From NCBI GenBank assembly GCA_019307815.1, contig JAFDIV010000021.1, positions 1 to 64,000 of the forward strand: a stretch of 64,000 nucleotides of DNA, read 5' to 3'. The position numbers and the translations under genes were made by a program. Below the pieces are notes generated by a model. That model was not told the origin of the DNA and did no database searches. It worked only from the letters and a program-made list of their open reading frames with translations. Positions 33,450-41,466 of this stretch are shown piece after piece (positions within the stretch are counted from its first letter, which is position 1; every line of letters begins with the position of its first letter). The DNA comes from Deltaproteobacteria bacterium (lineage in GTDB: Bacteria; Desulfobacterota; DSM-4660; Desulfatiglandales; Desulfatiglandaceae).

Positions 33450-33650
33450 TTACTCCAAGGCCTGTAAGGCCTTCCTCAAACATTCATTACTCTCGGTACT
33501 AAGCCGGATCATTTCTCTTATCTGGCGCGCACTCTCTTCTTTTCCGGCCTGTTCCAACTGTTCTGCAAACAGTTCGTATTCTTCCTTATGATGATCATTG
33601 TGTGTGATCCAATGGCCTATCCGTATCTTGGCTTTCTCAAGGAAATCCAT
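33450..33650 (-). CDS. Small helical His-rich protein (HWITHNDHH motif)
   Basis: 66 residues, predicted almost wholly helical. The N-terminal segment KIRIGHWITHNDHHKEEYE holds four histidines with heptad-like spacing followed by acidic residues, a plausible divalent metal site. The remainder is an amphipathic helix pair (FAEQLEQAGKEESARQIREM). AGGAGG lies 8 nt before the ATG. It is 34 nt upstream of the CooT gene on the same strand, which suggests a shared role with nickel or another metal. That role is inferred only from the histidines and the neighbour. Confidence 0.72.
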   Translation of the reverse strand: MDFLEKAKIRIGHWITHNDHHKEEYELFAEQLEQAGKEESARQIREMIRLSTESNECLRKALQALE

Positions 33651-33897
33651 ACTGTGTCCTCCTGTCCTGAATCACCTATAGACTTTAACAGCCGGTTGCC
33701 CGATCCCTTTGAAGCTGATGAAGGTTGCTTTTTAAAATCCATAAAGCTTTCCCTTAAAACCGTAAGCAATGTATGATGCCATGTCAACAAAATTCAGGTG
33801 TGATATACCCAGATGCTATAGAGGGAATAACGCTATTGACTCTTGCCCCTCTATAAGGTTAATATCTGCTAAACGGAGCAAAGAGGAGGAAGTGGAT

Positions 33898-34422
33898 ATG
33901 GGCGAAATGGATATTTTGGAAGGTAAAAGGATCTTGGTAGTAGATGACGAAGAGGATATACTGGAAACATTAGAGGAACTCTTGGATACCTGTCTCATTG
34001 ATAAGGCCCCCAACTATGAAACTGCTCTAAAGTTTCTCAACAAGAATACGTATGATCTGGCCATATTGGATATTATGGGTGTCAGGGGCTATGATCTTCT
34101 GGAGGAAACCCGAAAGAGAGATATCCCAGCGGTAATGCTTACTGCACACGCCCTGAGCCCGGAGAATTTGATTAAGTCGATAAAGGGTGGGGCCCAGGCC
34201 TATCTACCAAAGGACAAGATTTCCGAGATCCCCACGTATGTGGCGGATGTGCTAAAGATGGTCCAAGAAGGAAAGGGAACTCCCCTTAAGTGGTTTGCCA
34301 AGCTCAACCCATTCTTTGACAAGAAGTTCGGGCCAGATTGGAAAGAAAAGCACAAGGAAGTCTGGGATGCACTTGAGCAGACCTACCGCGTATCACGCAG
34401 TGATTTGGAACAACTCATGTAA
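33898..34422 (+). CDS. Response regulator, stand-alone receiver with conserved C-terminal tail (copy 2)
   Basis: 174 residues from ATG 33898, which has GAGGAGG 8 nt upstream; the frame upstream to 33769 is not used. D16-D17, D58 (ILDIMGVRGYDLLE), T82 (LTAHALSPEN) and K105 (LPKDK) match the regulator at 22472 position for position. The tail LKWFAKLNPFFDKKFGPDWK aligns with WVKWYERLSGF..DRRFGPSWK there without gaps, and this copy adds about 15 more C-terminal residues. It converges on a histidine kinase gene, the stops being 14 nt apart. It has no DNA-binding domain. Confidence 0.85.
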   Translation: MGEMDILEGKRILVVDDEEDILETLEELLDTCLIDKAPNYETALKFLNKNTYDLAILDIMGVRGYDLLEETRKRDIPAVMLTAHALSPENLIKSIKGGAQAYLPKDKISEIPTYVADVLKMVQEGKGTPLKWFAKLNPFFDKKFGPDWKEKHKEVWDALEQTYRVSRSDLEQLM

Positions 34423-34436
34423 TTTTCATCAGTACC

Positions 34437-35189
34437 TCAGCATTCCCGCATTAAGGGGATTTTGACCGAGAACTTAGCACCTTGTCCTTGGTCACTCTCC
34501 AATGTGAGTGTGCCGCCCATGTCTTCCACAAGCACCATCACACCTGCCAGCCCGAGCCCATGCCCCCTCACAGGACAGGATCCCTCTCCATTCATCTGAA
34601 AGTAACACTCAAAAATTCGCTGATGGTATTCCTGTGGAATCCCTTCTCCATCGTCGCTCACAGAAAGTACCAAAGCACCCTTTTCCTCGATAATCTCCAC
34701 TTCCACAGAGTGGCGCCGATACTTCAGGGCATTGTTTAAGAGGTTTCTGAAGATCTGTTTAACCTTGGGTTCATCCAAACACACTTCCCGATCCCAGAAG
34801 TTCTCCTCAACACGAAGCTCCACCCCATGATCCAAAAGGATTTGCTTTAGTCTGGAAAGATCTGGGCAGGCCCTTATTTCTTCTGACAGGCGATCATCGG
34901 TAAGGTCAAAAATTTCTAGAAAGGCCCCCCTGATCAACTCAGAAATATTACAGCTAATTGAGTGAACCACTCCTTCCCTTGATCTTCCCAGCTCCAGGGC
35001 ATCGCTTACCAAAGTCTGCGTTATCTTGGTGTTTCTTAAGGCTCGCCGGAGCACCTTTTCCTGTTTTTCTGTCAATTTCCCGTACTTGTCTTGCCGGGTA
35101 AGTAACGATTTTATACCGGCCTCCACAACTGCCAGGGGTACCTTGAGGTCATGTATAAGAAAATCGATTTTGATCCTTTCTTTCCCCAT
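34437..35189 (-). CDS. Histidine kinase without sensor domain
   Basis: About 250 residues from ATG 35189, which has AGAGGA 6 nt upstream; the open frame extends to GTG 35351 with a Ser/Gln-rich segment that may or may not be translated. HisKA: FLIHDLKVPLAVVEAG with the phosphorylated His. HATPase: N-box IFRNLLNNALKYRR, G1 SVSDDGEGIPQEYHQRIF, G2 GHGLGLAGVMVLVED. No membrane span or PAS/GAF domain is seen, so it must take its input from a partner protein. The response regulator at 33898 faces it tail to tail and is the natural partner candidate. Confidence 0.83.
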   Translation of the reverse strand: MGKERIKIDFLIHDLKVPLAVVEAGIKSLLTRQDKYGKLTEKQEKVLRRALRNTKITQTLVSDALELGRSREGVVHSISCNISELIRGAFLEIFDLTDDRLSEEIRACPDLSRLKQILLDHGVELRVEENFWDREVCLDEPKVKQIFRNLLNNALKYRRHSVEVEIIEEKGALVLSVSDDGEGIPQEYHQRIFECYFQMNGEGSCPVRGHGLGLAGVMVLVEDMGGTLTLESDQGQGAKFSVKIPLMREC

Positions 35190-35368
35190 ATCAGATCCTC
35201 TGTCTTTATTTTGAGTCAATGGCTCCTGAGAAGACACTGCTGAGGAAAGTTGGCTATTTTCACCGCATATCTGCTCAGCAGGCTCAGGCCTTGTCTTCTT
35301 TCTTTTCATTACACCTATCAATGTGGAAAAAATCAATCTGACACACCTCACCTTTATGGCTTAATCCC

Positions 35369-36226
35369 TTAAGCCGTGAAGATGATCCCCACATATCCTA
35401 CGAAACTTGTATCTGGTCTCACATCATAACTTGTATAATAGGCCACTTCAAAGGCCTTTTTTGCATCCAAAGCCTTACAAGCCTCAATTGCTGAGGCCGC
35501 CGCACCAGAGCAGCAGGCATTTTGGCTCCTCAAGGCCTCTTCAATCACCGCAGAAGCGTCCATCTGGAGTATCAAATCAATTACACGTCTGTCATTCTCA
35601 CTCTTCACCCACTCCACCGCCTCCTGGCCTGTCCCTTTAGGAAGGAATCCGTAATTATAACCATAATGTGTGAGATCAGTAGATCCCACAATTATAGCCC
35701 TCCTTCCCAGTTTCTTGGCAATTTCCGCTGCCCTTCTAGCAATCTGCAGAGAGTCCTTTTTGGGAGGGAGACCTAGGGGCACAATGCGTATATCCCCGAA
35801 AAAATATCGCACAAATGGCAATTGCAGCTCGATGGTATTGTCAGGCTCATACTTCCATGGCGTCTCTATGGTAAAGGTAAATTCTGAGATAAGCTGACTC
35901 GTTATGTCTGAATCTATTTCCAGGTCGCCTAGAGGAGTAGACCACTTGCCCTCTTTCATAATGTAGTTTGGACTTGTAGGATGAAGATGACGGCCGAAAA
36001 TAATACAGGTATCCGCAGAGCCAGTCTCTCTAAGGCATTGGATCACATTGCAGGCCAATTTGCCGGAGTAAAACCAGCCCGCGTGAGGCACTATCCCTCC
36101 TAAGGTCATTGTTCCATTTCCAGGGCAGGGTGCTGATTCCCTAACTAGTGCCTCTATGGCAAGCCTACATTCTCTCTCACTGCCAGGATACCATGATCCC
36201 GCAAAGTCAGACCGCCTCGTTTCCAT
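35369..36226 (-). CDS. MEMO1-family protein (AmmeMemoRadiSam system protein B type)
   Basis: 285 residues from ATG 36226, with GGGGTG upstream; a GTG at 36235 falls in that site. Memo motifs: RRSDFAGSWYPGSERE, LGGIVPHAGWFYSGKLA, IIFGRHLHP, WSTPLGDLEID, IVGSTDLTHYGYNYGF and SGAAASAIEA. The fold is that of extradiol (LigB-type) dioxygenases, with His/Asp metal ligands (PHAG, GRHLH, DLTHYG). Its usual partners, AMMECR1 and a dedicated radical SAM protein, are not adjacent. The PflX-like gene at 25.7 kb is of a different subfamily. Function unknown; a redox or copper-related role is argued for animal Memo. Confidence 0.85.
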   Translation of the reverse strand: METRRSDFAGSWYPGSERECRLAIEALVRESAPCPGNGTMTLGGIVPHAGWFYSGKLACNVIQCLRETGSADTCIIFGRHLHPTSPNYIMKEGKWSTPLGDLEIDSDITSQLISEFTFTIETPWKYEPDNTIELQLPFVRYFFGDIRIVPLGLPPKKDSLQIARRAAEIAKKLGRRAIIVGSTDLTHYGYNYGFLPKGTGQEAVEWVKSENDRRVIDLILQMDASAVIEEALRSQNACCSGAAASAIEACKALDAKKAFEVAYYTSYDVRPDTSFVGYVGIIFTA

Positions 36227-36403
36227 ATGAAACACCCCCTTCCCTCAAATTCCGTCCCCCAAGGCTGGATGTTTTGATTGCCGGGCAGTTCATTTATTGC
36301 TAGAATCAGAAGAACCTTGAATGCCTTGACCTGGTCTCTTCCTAGTCAAATTATCGAGTTTTAAAATAGCGCTGATAAAGACATCAAAGCGGAGTTTCTC
36401 TAT

Positions 36404-37048
36404 ATGAGTGTAAATATTGAGCAATGGCTTGTCCGGATACCAGTACTTCTATTTGCCATTACCATCCATGAATATGCGCATGGCAAGGCTGCTTACTCCC
36501 TAGGCGATCCTACGGCAAAGAAGATGGGCCGCCTTTCTTACAATCCTTTGGTTCACATTGATCCGCTTGGTGCCATTTGTCTTTTCCTCTTCAATTTTGG
36601 GTGGGCCAAGCCCGTACCCGTGAACCCCTCCTATTTTGAAAACAGGAGACAGGGCATTATCCTTATGGCCCTCAGCGGACCACTAGCCAACCTTTCAGCC
36701 GCCTTTTTGGCAGGGATTTTTATCCGCTACTTTCTTTTGTCTTGGCCCATTTATGGAGAGGTTCTCGCATATCTTCTCCTCATGAATTTGGGATTAGGAT
36801 TGTTTAACCTCCTACCCATTCCTCCGCTCGATGGCTCTCACATCCTGGAAAATATTCTTTATCCAAGTGCAGCCGAAAAATTCCGTCGCGCCGGCCGCTA
36901 TGGGCCTATCGTCCTCATTCTCATCATATTGCTGGATAATTATGCCCATACAGGAATCCTAAGCCGAATACTCATCTACCCCATGTTTCATTTGGGCCAC
37001 CTGTTTGCGGGCGACAACTTGTGGAAGCTGATTCCACTCCTCAAGTAA
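36404..37048 (+). CDS. Site-2-protease-like membrane metallopeptidase (M50)
   Basis: 214 residues with four to five hydrophobic spans. The zinc site is complete: H-E-x-x-H in ITIHEYAHGKAAYSLGD, and the second ligand in NLLPIPPLDGSHIL. GRLSYNPLVHIDPLG is the characteristic loop of the short M50B group without PDZ domain. Such enzymes cut transmembrane helices in regulated intramembrane proteolysis; no substrate candidate is adjacent. It is divergent from memo and convergent to sufB, 10 nt away. Confidence 0.87.
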   Translation: MSVNIEQWLVRIPVLLFAITIHEYAHGKAAYSLGDPTAKKMGRLSYNPLVHIDPLGAICLFLFNFGWAKPVPVNPSYFENRRQGIILMALSGPLANLSAAFLAGIFIRYFLLSWPIYGEVLAYLLLMNLGLGLFNLLPIPPLDGSHILENILYPSAAEKFRRAGRYGPIVLILIILLDNYAHTGILSRILIYPMFHLGHLFAGDNLWKLIPLLK

Positions 37049-37058
37049 GGTAACATTG

Positions 37059-38285
37059 CTACATCACATCCTTGTCACTCATCTCAATGGTCCTGTCAAT
37101 CTCTGCCTTCAATTGAGGCGGGAGTCCTGGGATATCTACACTCAAAAAACCTCGAACAATAGTAGAGGTGGCTTCATCCTCGCTCAATCCCCTAGACATC
37201 AAATAGGCGATCTCCTCTTGGGCGATTTTGCCCACAGCGGCCTCATGGGACATTTCTACGCCGTCCACATGGCCCTCCAATTCGGGAATCGCATGAATAA
37301 TCCCACCGTTCAAAATGAGGCCGCGACACTCAAGATGAGCCTTTATTCCCGGCACTTCTCCAACCAAGTGACCCCTTGCAATGATCTTGCCTCCGTTACT
37401 GATGGCTCGGGATACGATTTCTGCACGACAACCAGGTTTTTTCAAAAACACCCTGCCCCCAATATCATGCTCAGAGCCAGGGCTACCCACAATAATACTG
37501 TAGAACCTGGCCACTGCATCCTCGCCTACCAGGTGGGTGGTGGGATACATTTGGATAGATTTAACCGGCTTCATACAGATATAATTATTTAGGAAAAGTC
37601 CTCCGGCCTCCACTTGTGCCACTGACCTTGGCCTGACAGCCATATCCTCAGCCCAATTATGAATCATGGTGAAACTGAGTTTGGCATTCTTCTTCACATA
37701 AAATTCTGATACGCCCAGGTGTGCCCCCCTTTTTAAGTGAGATGATGTGGTGCATCCATTGATAACATGAAGCTCAGATCCCTCCTCAGCAATGATAATA
37801 TTATGCACATTTTGTTGAAGTCCGTCTTTTCCCAAGTAAAGGCATGCCTGAATGGGATACACGCTCTTGCTGCCTGGCAGGGCCCGGATGACATATCCAT
37901 CATGTAATTCAAGTTCCACTGCTGCAGTGTATTTGTCCACATCCACGGGAATAAGTTTCCAGTAATAGTCGTGGATCCAGTCGAATTCCTCCAAGGCCTT
38001 TCGAATAGGAATAACCTCCACTCCCTCTTGCTTGGTGTGGCAATGGACTGCCTTGGTATCCATCTGAAAGTAGGTACCCCCGCGCTCCTTTTCCGTAAGG
38101 TCGAGCCCTGACATAATCAGTCGCTGTTTTTCCTCTTCGGGCAACTTTGTCAGATCCTCATGGGTAAGGGAGTCATGGGGCACTTCGGCCTTTTCAAACT
38201 CATCAAGGTTGACATCTGGACCAAGAGTTGCCTTCTTATCCGCGGCCTTCTTGGCCTTTTCAGCTAACTCTCTCCTATAATGCAT
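37059..38285 (-). CDS. sufB: Fe-S scaffold protein SufB/SufD type (minimal SUF)
   Basis: 408 residues from ATG 38285, with AGGAG about 9 nt upstream and a 22-nt overlap with the end of sufC. The beta-helix core is seen in DGYVIRALPGSKSVYPIQAC, AEEGSELHVINGCTTSSHLK, RGAHLGVSEFYVKKNAKLSF, IVGSPGSEHDIGGRVFL, and LILNGGIIHAIPELEGHVDG, ending with MSHEAAVGKIAQEEIAYLMSRGLSEDEA, here split by family variation. It assembles [4Fe-4S] clusters with the SufC ATPase. No sufD, sufS, sufE or sufU is adjacent, so it is the two-gene minimal system typical of anaerobes and archaea. Confidence 0.88.
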   Translation of the reverse strand: MHYRRELAEKAKKAADKKATLGPDVNLDEFEKAEVPHDSLTHEDLTKLPEEEKQRLIMSGLDLTEKERGGTYFQMDTKAVHCHTKQEGVEVIPIRKALEEFDWIHDYYWKLIPVDVDKYTAAVELELHDGYVIRALPGSKSVYPIQACLYLGKDGLQQNVHNIIIAEEGSELHVINGCTTSSHLKRGAHLGVSEFYVKKNAKLSFTMIHNWAEDMAVRPRSVAQVEAGGLFLNNYICMKPVKSIQMYPTTHLVGEDAVARFYSIIVGSPGSEHDIGGRVFLKKPGCRAEIVSRAISNGGKIIARGHLVGEVPGIKAHLECRGLILNGGIIHAIPELEGHVDGVEMSHEAAVGKIAQEEIAYLMSRGLSEDEATSTIVRGFLSVDIPGLPPQLKAEIDRTIEMSDKDVM

Positions 38286-39034
38286 CTCACACACTCCTCA
38301 TATCCGGATTTACTTATACAATTCAGTATTTCCCGCGGATTGCTTACGCAGCTTAAGTATCCATCGTACAACACCTGGCCCTTATCAGCTGCCACATAAT
38401 CCAAGATATATCCTGTGTGGGTGATAATTAAACCCATCTTTGTACGTTCCATCTTCTTCTGCATCTTTGATTTTTGGGTAGCCATGAGTTCATTGAAGTC
38501 CTTTTGAAGGAGCATGGCAATGGTCCTACCAACCAGTGAGATATTCTCCATATCCACACCGGATTCTGGTTCGTCAAAAAGCATGAGATCTGGATCCTGG
38601 GCCATGAGCTGGACGAGTTCCGATCGTTTGATTTCTCCACCAGAAAATCCATCATTGACGTCTCTGTCCAGAAAATCCTGAAAATTCACTCTCCTAGCTA
38701 ACTCTTCCACATCAATCTTGTGCCTTGCACATATATGTACTATTTGTCTGGTCTTCAGGCCATGGATTGTAGGCGGCCGCTGGTAAGACATGCCTATGCC
38801 CAGTGCGGCCCTTTCGTTTATGGGCATATGGGTAATGTCTTCGCCCTTAAAATAAATCTTTCCTTTCTTTACGTGGTACTGGGGATAGCCCATGATTGTC
38901 ATGAGCAATGAAGTCTTACCTGACCCGTTGGGCCCAAAAAGGACATGGGTCTCCCCAGGCCCAATTTCCAAATCAATATGGTTCAGAATCACTTTGCCTG
39001 CAAGTTCAACCTGCAAATCCTCAATAACTAACAC
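38264..39034 (-). CDS. sufC: Fe-S cluster assembly ATPase SufC
   Basis: 256 residues. Walker A is LFGPNGSGKTSLL, the Q-loop lies in IGMSYQRPPTIHG, the ABC signature is GFSGGEIKRSELVQLMA, Walker B is PDLMLFDEPESGVDMEN, and the switch His is in LIITHTGYILD. The SGGE-KRxE and PESGVD forms are specific to SufC among ABC ATPases. It is cytosolic and pairs with SufB. An internal charged stretch (about 190-205, KSKMQKKMERTKMG) is longer than in E. coli SufC. It is the first gene of the sufC-sufB unit. Confidence 0.92.
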   Translation of the reverse strand: MLVIEDLQVELAGKVILNHIDLEIGPGETHVLFGPNGSGKTSLLMTIMGYPQYHVKKGKIYFKGEDITHMPINERAALGIGMSYQRPPTIHGLKTRQIVHICARHKIDVEELARRVNFQDFLDRDVNDGFSGGEIKRSELVQLMAQDPDLMLFDEPESGVDMENISLVGRTIAMLLQKDFNELMATQKSKMQKKMERTKMGLIITHTGYILDYVAADKGQVLYDGYLSCVSNPREILNCISKSGYEECVRCIIGES

Positions 39035-39147
39035 GTCAAGGCCTCCTCTCTTTACTCAACATCCCCCGCTCACCAAAATACTCTGGCTGGAGGAGAAAAA
39101 TTACAAAAAACGCTATGTCACAAATTTTGGTTCACCATGTGGTAATA

Positions 39148-39175
39148 ATATTACACATCCAATCATGGAATGCAA
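39148..39175 (-). promoter_or_regulatory. Candidate promoter of sufC-sufB
   Basis: On the minus strand TTGCAT (39175-39170), 16 nt of spacer and TAATAT (39153-39148) lie about 115 nt before the sufC start. Match to consensus is partial. No IscR/RirA-like box was recognised. Confidence 0.35.
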
Positions 39176-39246
39176 ATAAGGAAACCTTTGATTAGGGCAA
39201 AGGGATTTTGACTCAAAACATAAGCTCTTAGTATTGCAGAAGAGGG

Positions 39247-41451
39247 CTACAAATAGGCGTGAATATTTCTTATCCTGGTGGCCATATCAGCAAGCTTATT
39301 GAAAAAAGTCTCAAGAAAGGTTTTAAGGTCAGGTTTTTCCTGCTCCCCAATATCAGAGGCAACACCAGCTATTCTCACATCTACCCGTACTCCATTTATT
39401 TGTATAGGCCTTGAATGAAGCATTCTGGTCACGCGTCTAAGGGCAAGCTTGGCATCAGGAAGAGGGGTCATGGGCAAAAGGGCCACTATCTTGTTCTTGC
39501 CAATTTGCCCAACAAGATCGGTCGCTCTAAAGGCCTTTGCTAGCTGATGAAGAATTTCATCAAGGACTGCCTGTCGGCTAATGAGACTGGGAGATGCCTG
39601 AACCCGCGGTTTTGCTTTTACTACTGTAAATGCAAGAGCCGAAGATGGTGTATTGTATCTTGTCACCCTTGCAATCTCCTTTTCCAAAAAAATCATTAGT
39701 TCGTCTTCATCTAAGATGCCGGCAGGTAAATCCTTTTTTGATTCTTTTTGCTCTCGCCTCTTCTTTTCTCTTTCAATCTCATTATGAATCTGTGCAAAGT
39801 CGTTCTCATCTATCTCTTCTGCTTCAACTTTAGAGCGAACAACCTTCAGAATTTCGGCAAGTTCTTGATCCTCTCCCACACTCTGCTCTAACGTCTCAAG
39901 TACGGACATCTGCTCTTGCTTGCTGCTTTCCGACGATACAGGTTGAGCCTTAAGCCACTCCAGCCTTAGCTTATCAAGGACTTCGTCAACCCTTTGGTTC
40001 AGTCTCTCCTCGAGCCGGGCCAGGACATCATCTTTCAGATCCTTTTCCTGTAATCGTTCCAGGATCTTTGATCGAACCTCCGTCATTACCCTTCTCAAAT
40101 GCTGCTCACCTTGTGGTCCTTGCTCATCGGTCATATCCGATGTTATCTTTGAACCCAGTCGCTCGATGTAATCAACCAAGAGGTCTGTTAGTACCTTTTC
40201 ATCTCCACCCCCTTTTCTGAGTTCTGCTGCCAGATATATCAACTCAGCAGCGTGGGTTGGATTCCTCTTTACTTCCTCTATCAACTGCTCGCTGTCTATA
40301 CCGATCTCTTCAGAACTTTCTCCTAGAATCTTGGCAAGTTCTTCACTACGCAACTCCTTGCTTAATTCCTGTAAAAACTGAAGGTATTCTTCAAGGGCCA
40401 TCCCCTCCTCTATCAAAGTGGCCTTTATTTGGGGAAGCAGTCGTTTGAGTTCCTCTGGTTCAGGCACAAGACGCTTAACAATATGGGCCAATCTGGGAAT
40501 AGATACAGAACCTTTACGGTATTCCTCTTTTACAAGTTTAAGCAGAACCCGATCTGTTATTTCATTGGCCTTTTCCTTGATTATCTCCTCATTGGAAAAG
40601 GCCATGCCAACCACTTTTTGTTCCTCAATTGTCTCCATGAGCTGTTTTTTCATCTCAAAAACGGCATTAGCCAGCTCAGGGAGGTCCAAACCAGTGGCCT
40701 CTGAAAGATTCCTCTCGACTTCCTCACCAATAAGTTCCAGTTGCTGCAGTAATACGGGCCCAGGCCCTGTTCCTCCACCACCTGTGCCTCCTCCTTTATT
40801 GGCGCTTTCTAGATCCGCCTCAATCATCTGTTTGGAAAAGGCCTTAGGGTCTTTTATCAAATTATTAATATTGAGGGTTCTCAGAAACTCCTCAGTAAGC
40901 ACGCTCTCAAGCAGCGCGTCCATAAACATCTTTTTTGACTTGAGCTGGGCATCTTCCATCATATCAGGGGTTATTTTTCTAAGGGCCTCTTTGGGAATAA
41001 CCTCATCATCTGCGGTCACCTTCTTGTAAAAAACATGGTTGATCTTTAAATGATAAATTCGCCTGCTGGTCAGCCCCTTTTTTATGGCTTCTGCGTCAGG
41101 GTATTTGTCCGGCGTGGAGTAGATTTCTACAAAGGACCTCAGCTCTCTCTTTTCGAGTCCCTTTTCAAACGAGATGGATTGAATGCCCTTTTTCTTAAAG
41201 TGATTTACAAGACGGCTGGTGTTGACCCTGGGGTCCAGTGGCTCTTCATCTATGAAAAATTTCTCCTGGGTCATAATGAACACAAGAGGAGAAACTGACT
41301 CAAGCACAGAGGTGGTCGCGTCATATGTAACTTCAATAGCTTGCTTGACGTAGGGATGTCCAACAGTATACATGCTGGCCCTGTTTAACATAAGGACAAG
41401 ATTTCTCCCGAAAATTTCAAGCTTATGCTTCTCGGCCTTTATCTCGGACAT
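39247..41451 (-). CDS. Large coiled-coil protein with degenerate GGDEF domain
   Basis: 734 residues. N-terminal 200 residues are globular (LVLMLNRASMYTVGHPYVKQ, FFIDEEPLDPRVNTSRLVNH), then a long helical, Glu/Lys-rich region (about 230-580), then a C-terminal domain with the length and helix pattern of a diguanylate cyclase (LDEDELMIFLEKEIARVTRYN, LAKAFRATDLVGQIGKNKIVALLPMT, ending VASDIGEQ). Where an active cyclase has GGDEF this protein has GKNKI, so catalysis is not expected; c-di-GMP binding or a pure scaffold role are options. It is 15 nt downstream of a Ser/Thr kinase gene on the same strand. No membrane segment. Confidence 0.75.
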   Translation of the reverse strand: MSEIKAEKHKLEIFGRNLVLMLNRASMYTVGHPYVKQAIEVTYDATTSVLESVSPLVFIMTQEKFFIDEEPLDPRVNTSRLVNHFKKKGIQSISFEKGLEKRELRSFVEIYSTPDKYPDAEAIKKGLTSRRIYHLKINHVFYKKVTADDEVIPKEALRKITPDMMEDAQLKSKKMFMDALLESVLTEEFLRTLNINNLIKDPKAFSKQMIEADLESANKGGGTGGGGTGPGPVLLQQLELIGEEVERNLSEATGLDLPELANAVFEMKKQLMETIEEQKVVGMAFSNEEIIKEKANEITDRVLLKLVKEEYRKGSVSIPRLAHIVKRLVPEPEELKRLLPQIKATLIEEGMALEEYLQFLQELSKELRSEELAKILGESSEEIGIDSEQLIEEVKRNPTHAAELIYLAAELRKGGGDEKVLTDLLVDYIERLGSKITSDMTDEQGPQGEQHLRRVMTEVRSKILERLQEKDLKDDVLARLEERLNQRVDEVLDKLRLEWLKAQPVSSESSKQEQMSVLETLEQSVGEDQELAEILKVVRSKVEAEEIDENDFAQIHNEIEREKKRREQKESKKDLPAGILDEDELMIFLEKEIARVTRYNTPSSALAFTVVKAKPRVQASPSLISRQAVLDEILHQLAKAFRATDLVGQIGKNKIVALLPMTPLPDAKLALRRVTRMLHSRPIQINGVRVDVRIAGVASDIGEQEKPDLKTFLETFFNKLADMATRIRNIHAYL

Positions 41452-41466
41452 GCCCGCCCCATATGT

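Noticed and set aside
37056..37592. 178-residue open frame opposite sufB
   Set aside because: Shadow of sufB in the antisense frame; no motif or ribosome site.
40418..41029. 203-residue Ser-rich open frame opposite the degenerate-GGDEF gene
   Set aside because: Composition is the antisense of Glu/Lys-rich coiled coil; not a gene.
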